A stretch of DNA of 64,000 nucleotides from Diphasiastrum complanatum. Its lineage: Eukaryota > Streptophyta > Lycopodiopsida > Lycopodiales > Lycopodiaceae. The DNA is taken from the NCBI GenBank assembly GCA_029204225.1, contig CM055108.1, positions 18,509,779-18,573,778 on the forward strand, in the 5' to 3' direction. A program made the position numbers and the translations under genes. Below, piece by piece: positions 1-12,892 of this stretch. The first letter of the stretch is position 1, and each line of letters starts with the position of its first letter. The notes beneath the pieces were generated by a model that did not search any database, was not told where the DNA came from, and saw only the letters and a list, made by a program, of their open reading frames with translations.

Positions 1-1060
1 CCAAACTCCACTATTGAGAACTATAGATAATAATGGGCAATACAATAGCTTGATAAAGATTCAAAGTCAAATGCTAGCTATGTAAATGGACTCTTTTGCA
101 ATTGTGTGCAATTGCATTATAAGTTCCTCTTATTAGAAGGAGTTTAGGAGATCTTATTGTGCATCTACGGTTTCCAAGGGGGCCTTGAACCTAGGACCAA
201 AGAAACTTTGGATGCCAAGGTAACCAACTGACTATGACCTAACTAGTCTTTACACTAAAGTAGTTAAGCACTGCTTATGGTTGGGGTAGAGTATGTTGAT
301 ATTCTAGTTATTGGGTGCAACACTTTATGCATGTTGAATGAGTGCAAGGCTAACCTAAAAAGCATTTGACATATTAAAGATTTGGGACTAGCTTATTACT
401 AGTTAAGACTCTAAGTATTTGGAACAAAGGCCGAGGTGTGGTTATCAAAGAAAAATACATTGAACATATGCTTGAGAAATTCAAGATAAGGATTGTGAGT
501 CTTTCTTAAGATGCCTCTAAACATGAACATTACACTGAACATTAAGATGAATCCCTCCTTGGATCAAGACAGGGAATTTGTGAATGAAAGACCATATAAA
601 ACTTGATAGGCTCTTTGAAATTTGTGATGGTTTGCACAAGGCTGAACATTGGAACTGTTGTCACAAAGTTAATTCAATTCTTGGTAGATTGGAGTCAAGA
701 ATATTGGAGTGCCAACTAAGTATCTTAGAAGGAAAAATTTTTGGGGATTTTGTACAAAGAAAAGGACCATAGACAAGATTTTTGGATTCATATTGGGTTG
801 GGAGCCTAGATGATAGAAGTTTCCCTTGCAAATATGTTGGAGCTATATAAGATAGAATCCAGTCCGCTTTTCATCCATTGAAGCAAAGTACCTAAGTCTA
901 TTTGATGCAATCAAAGAATATGTGAATTTAGAACTTGATGGATGTGACAAAGCACACACAAATTTGCTACAATAATCGAACAAACACCATACATGATTGA
1001 ATAGATATAAAAGGAATATGAAATTTAACATTCAGACGTGAACCTTAAATTATTGTAAAT
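1..1060 (+). mobile_element. Decayed Ty1/copia pol remnant (integrase, RT, RNase H pieces)
   Basis: Conceptual translation across several frames gives copia pol landmarks in the right order. Near 15-75 there is an integrase-like LRT.DNNGQY motif. Near 285-330 there is a damaged RT active site reading YVD-ILVIG, with one Asp of YVDD missing. Near 340-480 there are pieces resembling NECKANLKSI..IKDLGLAYY and RGVVIKEKYIEHMLEKF. Near 866-940 an RNase H piece reads SIEAKYLSLFDAIKEY. Many stops and frameshifts, and a gap between integrase and RT, show it is long dead. It probably extends left of the window. No LTR was recognised on its right. Confidence 0.72.
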
Positions 1061-1171
1061 AGGCCATACAACACCTAAATCATCATTACATGATTTATCA
1101 TACGCATCAAAAGTTAGCTACTCCAACAATCTCTACACCAAATGCAAAGATGATAGCAAAATCAAGATTGT

Positions 1172-3595
1172 CTACTTTAGATAAAGATTTGTCCAATTCT
1201 AGCGTGCTAAATTAGAGGAGTTCAAAATTCTAAAACGACCCTTTGTAAAGATACCTTTATTTTTTTTCTTTGAATTCGTCCATCATTTGGTCCACTGAAA
1301 CTGCATGGATTCAAAATCTACGCATTGTAGCTCACATGAGTTATAAAATGAAAATATATATTAAGATATTTGGGATTGTTGTGAGAGAATGGAACCATTC
1401 ATTGGTTGGCTTTGCCTGCTCTTAAGGAATTTCAAGTCAGAAATGTTGAACTATAGCTATTAGTTTAATGCAAAACTAACAACATTGTTTAAGGTCATGG
1501 ATTGACAGTTAGCATAGTAAGTAGATGTTGTTACAATGAGTATGTCATGTGGTTACAAGTGATGGGGATAAAGAACTCTAGATGGAAAGTTGAGGTGAGT
1601 GATGTGAGATTTTGGTGCTTGACTTTTGGCAATAGCCATGGCAAGGAGACCAAGATCCGCAATTGAATCAATGATCCTTCACAATGATCAAGATGAATTT
1701 GATATGTGGAAACCAATAAGATACATGAAGAACTCATGGGTTTTATTGCATCCATCTTCTAAAGGGCACAATTTTATAGAGGAAAATGGCAAAAACATAC
1801 AAATCTTATAGGAAAGCAAGGATTCTTGAGTTAAGAACTTCACCGAGAGGATAGTCCATCTTTATATGCATTTTAGAGTTAAATTTACAAGATCTTAATC
1901 TTCGTGATCATTGGAAATGCAATTGTAAGTTGAACAAACTCTGTGTTGTTTTATGCTTTCATTTATGTTTTATATTTAACAGCTTATGACCATCACACAG
2001 TTTATAAGCTAAATGTTTCTTTCTCGCTTATCTCTATGTCCATCAAGCATAAGTGAAGGAGAGCCACAACTTACAACATACTGGACATTGTTCACTTAGA
2101 TATCACAGAATTAAAGTATATTAAGTGAAGAAGCTCAAAAGAGCTTGTAGGTAATGTGATATTCTTCTAAGTCCAAATACATGTTGGATATGCATGAAAA
2201 TTGTGGTAAGCTTGAAGCCATTTTATTGCCATTATTTGGCAATGATGAATGGCTTATAATATTTTGTTAAAGTCCATTAGAAGAAAATTTCTCGTAGATG
2301 TGAGAAATTCAATGAAAGTAAGTACTGGATGAAAAAATATTCGACTAAATTCATTTATTTTTTACATATATCATCAGCGTTGATTTGTTATTAAGTGCAA
2401 GCATGCATAGGGCACCTACTACGTTTGTTTGTAACGATTATCAAGAGATATTCTTTAAAAATTTATGAATAAAGGTTGGGATAGTAAGAAAAACAAAGAT
2501 ATAGATCATAGAATCAAAAAATCTTTTGTGACCTTCCATTACCATATTGAAAAACAAATGCTCAGTCTTACATTAAGCTAATAAAGATGTAAGAAAAGTT
2601 GTGAAACATGGATACCACTAGATCAAGACCTTTAAACAGATGATCACACAAGTTAAAAAAATGTCAATATTCTATACAATGACGAAGTTCTAACTATGGC
2701 TGAGGTGGAAGAGCACTGGAGCCTACATTACATCATAATAGAGCCCTACTGCATAATGACCTTCTACCTAACTATTTCATATTCATTATCAATGAAAACT
2801 TAGTAAGCTTTTATTGCTTTTAATTTACCTACTCATATGAATTAGACTATCACTGAAAATAAAACTATATGCGATGAAACTGTACATTAACACATTGATT
2901 TTTTGAAAAGTGAAGAAAAGATAGGAGCTACTTACAACTTGTAAGGATCGTCCATCAACAATCGATATTGTATAAGAACAACAAAAAGGAAATGATAGTT
3001 TTTCATAATTACATGTATAAGCTCATGAGTCACTTCATTTCAATAAAAGAGAGTCACAAATTGGGCTTTAGTACATTTATACAAAATCTCTATTAATTGA
3101 TCTATTTGTATCTATTTGTGTCTATATAATATATCTATGCATTTGCGAGATTTTCAAAGCCCTCTCCTTTTCTCAAGGTTTGATTCATGTCTGAATCTAT
3201 TTATGTTGTAGCTTGTATAGTCACCATGTGAAAATTGCAAGACAATCAATATTAAAATATCAGTTATCAAAACTAAATAATATGATAATTACGATTGCAG
3301 AAACTAAATCAAAACTGGATTACAACTTGCTTTTCAGATATCAACATCCTCCTAAAGGGTATACCACTCAAAAAATGATTTTGCCTTGTACAACATATAC
3401 CATCCACAACCAAATGAGTCATTTCGTTGGAGGCTCTACAATGTAATCAAGATTGAATCAAGCTCTGGGGCAAGAAAGACATATTCATTTACATTCAAAA
3501 AATATCTAGATTCTAATTCAAAAAATTTCAGGAATTACCTCAATGTTCACAATTTTATATTCTCCAAGAGAAGCATCCTCAATAGGAAAGTACTA
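1172..3595 (+). repeat. Large inverted repeat, left arm
   Basis: This block is repeated in reverse complement at 13585-15303. Matching landmarks include the stretch with tctactttagataaagattt at 1170-1189, the 'gaaccattcattggttggctttgcc' area near 1392, the 'aaaattgtggtaagcttgaagcc' area near 2196, and the 77-codon frame at 3213-3446. This arm carries about 770 bases (about 1420-2190) that the other arm lacks. I recognise no transposase, reverse transcriptase or LTR in it. It is probably one of two copies of an unidentified dispersed element. The 77-codon frame is open in both copies and differs at about 9 residues. Confidence 0.75.
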
Positions 3596-3719
3596 TATTA
3601 TCTACAATTTTCTCCACTGAGATAACATTCAAATCCCAATGCTCACTACAAATTGTAAAAGCAAGAGAAATTGGATATAAACTTGAGACACAATATGAGA
3701 CAATTGTGAGTATGCAGTA

Positions 3720-4240
3720 ATGGGCTTCAACTCTATCCACGAATCATTGGTGGAGCACATGGAGAAGATGCATAAGTAGCAAATGGAACAATTGAAAGCC
3801 TATTTTCATCAAAAGTTGAAGGCTCTCTAGAATCCTGCTTTGCATCAAGCAGAGTCACAACAACAATTTTTGGGACACGACAATGTGTGGTGTCCAATTT
3901 TACTCCGAATCACACTACTAATGAATGCCCAATATACAAAACCTGAAGCTAACACACTGACATTGCCATCTATGCAACGGATGATCTCACGATACCATGT
4001 TCTGTCCATTCAATCCACAAATGGTGCAACAAAGAAGAACTCCATTTCAAACATCGTACACATATCATCAAGGAGCACCTAATGCACCTCCTAGGCTAGG
4101 ACCTCCTCAGTCACAACAAATGATGGCACTACCTGCACCATCAGGGCCTATGAATCCACAACAAGTCCAAGTAAACTTAGCGGCCATAGAACCAGAACTA
4201 TTTTTCCAACAGGAAACAAAACAGTAGTATGGACTTGATG
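3720..4240 (+). mobile_element. Decayed Ty3 (gypsy) gag remnant
   Basis: Translation around 3728-3960, allowing frameshifts and two stops, gives a glutamine-rich helix (MHK.QMEQLKAYFHQKLKAL), then WCP, then NHTTNECPIY. The Ty3 element at 22.56-22.75 kb has the same layout: QQHQQQMEKLIKEF, then WCPHCRGTHTGNECPSY, a zinc-knuckle-like motif. The proline- and glutamine-rich stretch that follows (3997-4227) is typical of a gag tail. It is fragmented, has no LTR, and is clearly not functional. The homology to the other element is read by eye. Confidence 0.6.
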
Positions 4241-5097
4241 AATCATTCATCGATCCTACCATGAACGCATACATGCCACCTATGTTGCCCAACCACCTAT
4301 TGAAGGTCTTGATGTGTATTTCATGTGTATGCTTGGTTTGACAAGCAATGAAAGCCGAAGAGGGCAATTTCTCTATCGGTTGCAAGACAAATTCTTGGTA
4401 GCGAGCTATATATGACTCCATGTCAGATTTGTGGATGTCTGAAGCACATTAATGGAGAGCTTAAGAGAAGCCAAATATTGAAGGTGCTACCAATACGGGG
4501 CTTTGTAGAAAAACATGTTCATTGCTCATTGCTAGAAATATGTTCAGATTTGTCAAAGCATTTGGGAATTTGCAAATGTTCATGCACAAGAAAACTTGGT
4601 CAAATCGATTCAGGAAGGATTGAATATAGAATACTTCAAAAATCAACAAAAGAGATAATTTTAATGCTGAAACTCGCCTATGAGAGACGTGTCACATTTT
4701 AGCAAATCATCACAATAGCTTACCACTATAACGACAAAGCTGAAAAATGTGCAATTCTGGAGAATGCTGCAGTGGCCAACAGGATCACTAGTTATCTGCT
4801 AAGATCTTATAAATGGCACATGATGATCCATAACATTTGCAGCAAAAAAAGCAGTATATGTGTATTTTTGGTTATGGGCTCTTTGGATCTCCTCATCTAT
4901 GTCTTGCTTTACGTCACTTGATGATAAAAAGGAAAGCTCAATCTAGATACATTGATCTGCTTGTCAACAAATATGAAAGGATGAGCAGAAATTGCCCATT
5001 CCAACATCTACTCTGCTTTCCTATCCGAAAGTATTACCAAAAATGCAGATGATAGCTTTTACATTCATCACAGTACAATGACCTCAAGGAATTTATA
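4241..5097. other. Unassigned stretch
   Basis: Only short open frames are present (the longest is 96 codons at 4412-4702, with several Cys). None shows a motif I recognise. It may continue the decayed Ty3 remnant on its left, but I could not follow homology further. Confidence 0.4.
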
Positions 5098-5525
5098 GTA
5101 TTCTTGCAATGGCTTTTCAGAAATTCCTGGTTCCTTGATCTGTTTCCTGAACATAAAATACTGTAACTGCCTGATCTCTGTGCAATGAAAATTTTCCTGC
5201 TTGCTCGATGTGTTCCCTAACTGTAAAGTACTGTAACTGCATGATCTCTGTTTTCTTGCGATGGCTTGTCAAGTTTTTGTAGTTCCCTGATCTGTTTCCT
5301 AAATGTAAAGTACTGTAACAGCCCGACCTAAGTTTTCTGGCAATGGCTTTTCAAAATTTCCTGGTTACTTGATCTGTTTCCTAAGTGTAAAGTTCTGTAA
5401 AAGCCCCGATTAAGTGTTCCTGTGATGGCTTTTCAAGACTTCCTGCTTCTTTCATCTATTTGCTAATTGTATGGAAAGTACTGTAATAGGCCGATCTATG
5501 CTTTCTGTTATTGGCTTCTCGAGAA
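5098..5525. repeat. Tandem repeat, about 82 bp x 5
   Basis: Five degenerate units share the core TGTAAAGTACTGTAA followed by a GCC-GATCT-like stretch, a TTTTCTTG..ATGGCTTTTCA stretch and TTCCTGGTT..TTGATCTG. The core starts near 5153, 5222, 5304, 5387 and 5469, which gives a period of 69-83 bases. The array runs into the 3' end of the STIG1-like gene, so it probably supplies that gene's 3' untranslated region and terminator area. Confidence 0.8.
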
Positions 5526-5528
5526 GTC

Positions 5529-6008
5529 TTACCAGTGTTTAGGAGAGAAGCTATTTGGCCTAACGCTGTCGTACCGTCCATACCCGCACAGTCCGAACTC
5601 ACACTCTGCGTTGCCAAAGCAAGCAGTCTCGCAATTCCCACAGTGATGCTTATTTCTAAACAAATTGATGCATGATCCATTGCAGCAGGTAAGCCCGAAC
5701 CCACAGAAATTTCCGCAACGACCACAATTATTTCTGTCAGTAGATAAATCTTTACAGTATATGCCGAAGCAGCAAGTGATACTTCCTCCGGATTTCACCG
5801 TGTCGTTACAAATGCTTGGATGTTGCCCACAGATTCCAATCTGAAACTTAACGTTTCTAGAATACTGTGACTTCACAAAATTTGAATGCGCAGGCAAGGT
5901 GCTTCTGTCACGGTACTGAGTGCCGGTTGTCGATCGACACAGCAGTATCAGACAGAATACAGCAAGCAAAACGGCATTAGATAGAGACCTTCCAGTGGAA
6001 TGTGACAT
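5529..6008 (-). CDS. STIG1-like cysteine-rich secreted protein
   Basis: This is a 159-residue single-exon protein of the plant STIG1 (stigma-specific protein 1) family. Residues 1-30 form a signal peptide with a hydrophobic core at 12-24, so the protein should enter the secretory pathway. Sixteen cysteines follow, at 60, 67, 79, 80, 85, 95, 98, 102, 108, 109, 113, 123, 126, 130, 136 and 141. They sit in the repeated family pattern CC..YCKDL..DRNNCGRCG..C....TCC.GSC.NL...HHCGNC. Family members are small apoplastic peptides or proteins acting in floral exudate, pollen-tube and redox-related signalling; the specific role here is unknown. Length, signal peptide and cysteine spacing all look intact. 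Tandem repeats lie immediately downstream (5098-5525) and about 0.6-1.5 kb upstream. No clear TATA box was found. Confidence 0.9.
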   Translation of the reverse strand: MSHSTGRSLSNAVLLAVFCLILLCRSTTGTQYRDRSTLPAHSNFVKSQYSRNVKFQIGICGQHPSICNDTVKSGGSITCCFGIYCKDLSTDRNNCGRCGNFCGFGLTCCNGSCINLFRNKHHCGNCETACFGNAECEFGLCGYGRYDSVRPNSFSPKHW

Positions 6009-6583
6009 TGCGTGATCGTTATCGCATCAACTTGCCCAAATTCTCCAACAGACAGAGATAAGCAGATAATTCTAAACTTTACAGTGTGCTGTAGCTTCTT
6101 GCTTATTCAACCCACTCTCTCCTTGGTGAAATGAATATGCCGGCCTATGGTTATCCAGGCAGGAAAGAACATCAACCTTGGAAGTTCTGGATTGCTCAAA
6201 AATTTATGGAACCGCAGCCCGATAACTATTCAGATCAACTATGCCACATAATCACGAAAAAATCTGCAGAAAGTGTGGGATGACTATGGATTAGAAGAAA
6301 AACTTTCTAGGCTTCTCCACACAAAAGATGAGAGATCTGCGTGATTAGCAAGATCAAAATCAGAGAAAAAATATGCATGACTGATGGGACAAATCTGGAT
6401 TGTAAAGTCTACAGTCCAAGGGGGCAAGAAGCTAGCTAGCAAGAAGAAAACAGCAGAATTGACGAGCATGGATACTCTAGTTGCCGTGGAAACACTCTAC
6501 TTGCACCATCACAAGCCCATCTGTGTCAGATGATCATCATGCACCAATGTTGTGAGTTGAAATTCTTAGAATCTAGATCTATC

Positions 6584-6703
6584 TTGCAAAATTGAGATCT
6601 ACAGATGGGCTAATTGGACTTCTGTTCACTACTGATAACGCTTCTGCAAAATTGAGATCTACAGATGGGCTAATTGAACTTAATTTCACATCTCATAACG
6701 CTT
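6584..6703. repeat. Two-copy 60-bp tandem duplication
   Basis: The sequence gcaaaattgagatctacaga followed by tgggctaattg occurs twice exactly 60 bases apart. Both copies end in 'ataacgctt'. It lies 5' of the STIG1-like gene. Confidence 0.85.
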
Positions 6704-6933
6704 TGCCTGCACAAGATCTCACAACTCAAGACTGCGTTGGAATTTCTCAAAAACATGCATAATTTGATGGCCAAATTAGCCAAGTAAGCTGAAATTCTAG
6801 AGGCAGCCCAGGCTGTTTGCCTCCTCCAAGCTATGACTTCTGAAAGCAAAATATGACACAATCTTATGCGCTTTGCTATTGTTATTAAAACTTCATGCCT
6901 GAAGATGACCCAAGTATGAACAGTTACATAAAT

Positions 6934-7465
6934 GGTGATCAAGATTCACAAGAAACTGAAATGAGAGAGGCCAAAAAGTATATATTTTTTCCTATTCCAG
7001 CTTAGAATTTACAAGCCCACGTGAGTGATGGCTTCAATTTGAGCTGCCCACCTTCATCAACCATACAACAAGTACATAAATACTTCGATGCCAGTCTAAA
7101 AACATGTAGAGTCCAGCAATGGTGATCAAAATTCACAAGAAACTGAAATGAGAGAGATTTTATTTATTTCCATTTCAGGTTAGAATTTACAAGCCCACAC
7201 GACTGATGGCTTCAATTTGAACTGCCCACCTCCATCAACTATACAAGAAGTAAATAAATGCTTCAATACTAGTAGAAAAACATGCAAATTCCAGAACTGG
7301 TGATCAAAATTCACAAGAAACTGAAATGCCAAAGAAGTATCTTCATTCTTGCATTCCAGCTTAGAATTTACAGACCCACATTAGTGATGGCTTCAATTTG
7401 GCTGCCTACCTTCATCAACTACACAACAAGTACATAAATACTACTAATAAAACATGTGATCTATC
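6934..7465. repeat. Three-copy tandem repeat, about 180 bp
   Basis: Three units start with ggtgatcaa(g/a)attcacaag near 6934, 7121 and 7299. Each contains 'ttagaatttacaagccca', 'gatggcttcaattt' and 'catcaac.a.acaa.aagta.ataaat'. Copies differ by small indels and substitutions. The array sits upstream of the STIG1-like gene, about 0.9-1.5 kb from its start codon. Confidence 0.85.
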
Positions 7466-8965
7466 TATCCAGGGGTTGGTGTGGCTTCTTTTTGCTCTTA
7501 ACTTCTAACCCACAAAGTGAACACTAAAGCAAAGATTCACATGCTGCAGTATGACAAATCTTGAAAGCGGTTATTCATTACTGGGCATACCTGAAGGCGA
7601 GGCTTCAGCCAGTTTTCCTCATATCGGATAACTGTTCAGGAATTTTGGGGGCTAGTGTAGCCTTTACCTACCTTTCATCCCCTTCTCACCTGGAAAACAA
7701 TATAAAGTATAAACTTGACAAAAGGTATGCTTTTTATCTTGTAAGTAAAGTATTCTCTCAAGAGCAAGAATAAGATCTGATCCATTGTGTAAAAGTAATC
7801 TTCACAAAATTCACCTGTCACATAAGCCATGGAGATCCATAATCATGAAGTTACCTGCCCATGAAGGTATTCATTGTCGTCCGTAAAAGTTTTAATCCAT
7901 TCAATAAATCAATTGATCTTTGAGAATGATTAGCTTTGTCATGATAGTGATAAGATGCCATGATGATTTGCTAAAAGATGAGATGTATTTAGCATATGAG
8001 TCTAAGCAAGAAACTTGAGTTCCTTTTTGTTCTTTAAAAATTCTCTTTAATTGCTGACTTTTTATTTTTCATTTTCCATCAATTTGAATGCTCCTTGATC
8101 TTACATATCCACCAAGCTTCAACTTGTTAACCTTGTCTTTGTTCTTTAATGGCTAGACTTCCTCGCTAAGATAAGCTATCTTGACAATTCTCTCAAAGCT
8201 TGTGTGTCTTTTATAGGTGAGCATCAGTTAAAAAATTCTTCTTTTCTTTTTAATACTTCTTATATTACAATACTCTTTTTTTTTTTTTCCTGGAACATGC
8301 ACAACAAAGATATTTATCACCTCGATTCACATCACATCTTACAATCATCATAGATAAAAGTAAAAATTTTGAGCATTCTTCGTTCAAAGGAATGTCATCT
8401 AAAACTCTTTATGGTTGTTCATTTGATTTTATAAGCTACATCTTGCCTTAACAGGCTCATTGTACTTAAAGACCACTAGAAGACCATTTTCAACATATTT
8501 TTTCAAAACTTCAACAACAAATATAACAAGGTGAGTTGAAAGATCAGATATACACTTGTGTATGCTCAAAGTTAACAAAGTATCCTAAGCATTTTCTAGC
8601 TCAAACTCACAAAGGCTAGATTTGTCATCTTCTAGCATGTCAATGCAATATCTTATTGCTCTTCAACATTTTTCATTCTTTTGAACGTATGTGACTTATC
8701 GGCCATGATGTACTTACCATCAAAACATGATGCTTCATAGCGGCTAGTGGTAGACTTTGTTGGTCAGCGCATGTCACGCATAGCACATGGCAAATATCAA
8801 GTGAAATTGTGTTGATACTCTCCTTCCGATGAATTTTTCATTTTTGGGATCATTTGATATGCAACTCTCAATTATGAAATCATTTGAAAATCCTTAGGAA
8901 TCGGGTTGTGATCAATTTTGAGATTGTTTACCATGTGGCAATTACCAGCAGAACTAAGTTCAAAT
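7466..8965. other. No gene seen
   Basis: AT-rich sequence. The only open frame of note, 70 codons at 7561-7773, shows no recognisable motif. No repeat structure was noticed. Confidence 0.5.
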
Positions 8966-8969
8966 CCCT

Positions 8970-9584
<615 letters not shown>

Positions 9585-10059
9585 GGACATATAGGTAGAT
9601 CTCAAGGCAAATCCACGTCGACCTTTGAGCAAATCCATCCATGCTTTCCAAGTACTCACAAGCACATATCCTATCATCAGAGTATATAGACCTAAAGGCA
9701 TGAGCTAGACCTAAAATACATTAAATCAAGATGTTTCATAATATTAGGTATGGCAGGGATATCCATGATGGCATTAGGACAAATCCATGCCATACTAATC
9801 CATTTTTCGTGATTGGGTATCAACACTCTTGCAAAAATCCATGTGTCTCAAGATCAAGTTTGAAGCCAAGACACCTAATTTGCTGAGCAATTTTGATTAG
9901 ACAATGATACGACGATAAGTAATTCATAACGTGAAATGTTGTGTCTTAAATGAGGAAAGGTGTGTTGCATCATTAGGGCAATCTTTGCGATTTAGCTTAG
10001 GTAGTCAAGATTTCAACTCTTTGTAAAATAGTCAGATTTACATTCCAAGGATGTAGAGA

Positions 10060-10485
10060 GAGATAACAGAACACAAAGTTCATCTTGACAAAACAAGACT
10101 AAACCCTTTGAAGCCTTTATTCATAATCCAACTAGGTACAGTAAAGTTGAGAAGTTCTCACAATATTAAAAATGCACCATAAAGCAAAACTTATTTCAAG
10201 ACATCTAGCTTGTACCGCACAAGTTAGCACAGTGAGGAAGACGTGTGTCAAAGCTGAATGTTAGTTGTTATCCATGTCAAAAACAAGTTTCACAACTTAA
10301 CAACACAAATAGCATTTGTGAAATATAGTCCAATCTTTCCATTCAAGTCTAAATATTAGACGTATCAGGGCAAAGGCCATACTGATCAGTTTCCAAGGTA
10401 TAGGTCCATCTCAAACATAATAAAACAATCAGAAGTATATTAAGTTAATCGTAATCACTAAATGCATAGCAATAGGTACGACTTA
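10060..10485 (+). repeat. Direct repeat, copy B
   Basis: Second copy of the block at 9131-9584. Alignment by eye continues to 10485, where the TGTTGGGAG end of the minus-strand copia LTR begins. The copia element therefore interrupted this copy. The sequence expected beyond that point, judged from copy A, is not found right after the element. Confidence 0.82.
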
Positions 10486-11570
10486 TGTTGGGAGAGAGGG
10501 GGGAAAGAATAAATGACGAACACGAACAAGAAACAAACTCGAACAAGAAACGAACGAGAAGCGATCTCAAACAAAAAATGTTCGTGCGTAGCAGAATGAA
10601 TTATTTGACTCTCTCCCTAAGCATGACTATGCCTATCAGAATGAATAGAACTTTAGTGATAGAAATCACAGTCATTCTAAATTACGTAGCCAAACGTTTA
10701 ATGGATGAAGCACTAGATGAATAATTTGTCGCGAATTGCAAGACAAATTATCTGTCGCGAATGATTCGCGAAGAGTTAGACTGTGCTCGACTGATAATTA
10801 GTCGCAAATGATTCGCGAAAGACAAGACTAAAAGGTAATCGTCTATTACCAAAAAGAGCAACTAGAAAGATCAGACAGAACGAAGAAAAAGCATAACAAT
10901 ATTCACATAGATTTGAATGCAGAACAAAGAGCTGTATCAGATTAAGTATATCATGTATACATGTTAATAACGTGGTAGAACACAATACAATAGCGAACGA
11001 AACCGCGTGCCCTACGAAGTTTATTATGTCTGTATTGAGGAATAAAAATAAACCTCTTCTCTCAGTCTCTTCTTATCTCTTCATCTAGATGCATTATGAA
11101 TACTCAGATGGTATCCAATATATATACATAATATTACAGGTGTGCAGATGTGAAAGTACAGAGTGGATGTGCTGTCTGTAAGAGATCATGAGTGGCTGCA
11201 GTTGTTGTCCAATCTGTTAGCGTAGCTGCATAGGGTGAGCGTGAAAAGGGTGCGACGTCAGTTAGGTGACTGAAGTGAACATTGGTGATGATGCAAAAGT
11301 GCATCACTCTTACGAATGGCCTTAGGATAATATTTACAGGGTGCCTTTGCTTTTAGGACACTTTTGGCATTCAATAAGGTAGTGTCCCCTTTTCACCTGT
11401 CACCATAACTTTTGTGAGAACACAGTGTCACGATTCATTTGTCTTTTTTTTTCGTCTATGCGAATTTGCGTGTAAATATGCAGGATGCGTGACAACGTTA
11501 GTAAATATGCAACATGAATGGAGGCAGACTAAAATTGGGATTTAGGAGAGTAGAAGGAGTAAATCCAACA
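10486..11570 (-). repeat. Copia 3' LTR, 1085 bp
   Basis: It begins (minus strand) TGTTGGATTTACTCC immediately after the polypurine tract and ends CTCTCCCAACA, so both 5'-TG and 3'-CA are present. No second copy of this LTR was found in the window. Open frames inside it are not supported as genes. Confidence 0.85.
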
Positions 11571-11577
11571 CCCCCCC

Positions 11578-12891
11578 CTAATCTGGATCCGTGAATGCCT
11601 TGATCTTCAAACTGAGCAATGCACAAAATCTGTTGTGTGCATTAACACTGAGTGCTTTCATGAAAATGTCTGCAACCATGACCTGCATACTGCAGTACGT
11701 TAAGCTCACCTCTTTGTCGAGAACATTGCCCCTAATGTAGTGATATCTTATCTCAATGTGCTTACTCCTAGAATGAAATCTAGGGTTGGCCGATAAGGCA
11801 ATAGCACTTTGATTATCACAAAACAAAATTGTAGGGCTGTACTGATACAGATTGATGTCTGACATCAAATTTCTCAACCAAAACGCTTCCTTAATAGATT
11901 GAGAAGCAGCAATATATTTTGCTTCAGTAGAAGAAAGTGCGATAAAGGTTTGCTTACGATTGTTCCATGAAATAGGACCGCCATTGAAGAAGAATGTAAA
12001 TTCAGATGTGGACTTACTTTGGTTTGCATCTCCTCCCTAGCTTGCATCAGAATGACCACTGAGCTGATGAAGATTGTCATTGCTGACATCTCCATAGCAG
12101 ATGCACTGGTCCATGGTAGCTCGAATATATCTCATGACTCGAATAAGAGCCTTCCAATGGGTAATTCCAAGATTAGCCATGTATTGGCTGAGTGAGTTGA
12201 CAGCAAAAGAGATATCTGGTCTTGTACAGACCATTGCATACATGAGAGATCCAAGTATCGATCGATACGAATAATCTCTCATCTGCTCCTCTTCCTGCTT
12301 GGTCTGGGGACATTGGTCCTTTGATAGATGCAGGCCTGGATCCATTGGTGAGTGAGTTAATTTAAAGTTCATTAAATTGTATCTGTTAAGAACATTATGA
12401 AGATACCTTTTTTGAGTGATGTAAACCAGTCGATTTGCTCTGTCTCTATGGATTTGAATTCCAAGACAGAAGTGTGCTTCACCCATATCAGTCATGTTGA
12501 ATTCTGAGAATAGCATCTGTTTCGAATCCTTGACCATATTGGCATTGTTTCTGAAGAGCAACGTATCATCAACATACAAGGTGATGATAATAAAAGATTG
12601 TTGCACTGACTTTGAATAAATGTTGCAATCAACAGTGCTTGGTTTAAATCCTTGTTCAATGAGGAATGTGTTGATCCTCTGAAACCAAGCTCTAGAAGAC
12701 TGTTGCAAGCCGTACAGTGCTTTGTGGAGTTTACAGACATGATTCTTCATGCCTTCTAGAACGTATCCTTCGGGCTGGATCATGTAGATATCTTCTTGTA
12801 TAACTCCATTCAGATAGGCTGTTTGTATATGAAGTTGATGCACTTCAAGGTCGGCAGCTTGTTTAATTATCATTTCTGTATTTATTAGCAT
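11578..12891 (-). pseudogene. Copia RT-RNase H fragment, frameshifted
   Basis: The minus-strand frame at 12891-12037 gives copia reverse transcriptase from just before AYLNGVIQEDIYMIQPEGY through KALYGLQQSSRAW and the catalytic YVDDTLLF to SILGSLMYA..TRPDISFAV and HWKALIRVMRYI. A frameshift near 12050 breaks the frame. RNase H continues at about 12030-11578 with ALSSTEAKYIAASQSIKEAFW, then FCDNQSAIALSANP and SRSKHIEIRYHYIR. The N-terminal half of the polyprotein is absent and there is at least one frameshift plus a stop, so it is inactive. The YVDD box itself is intact. Confidence 0.9.
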
Positions 12892-12892
12892 A

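Larger units (their letters stand above)
10486..12892 (-). mobile_element. 5'-truncated Ty1/copia element with its 3' LTR
   Basis: On the minus strand the order is RT, RNase H, a G-rich polypurine tract (eight G, plus-strand coordinates 11571-11580), then an LTR from 11570 down to 10486. The LTR has inverted ends TGTTGG...CCAACA. The element stops abruptly at about 12892, inside RT. Gag, protease, integrase and the 5' LTR are missing, so no target-site duplication can be tested. Confidence 0.9.
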
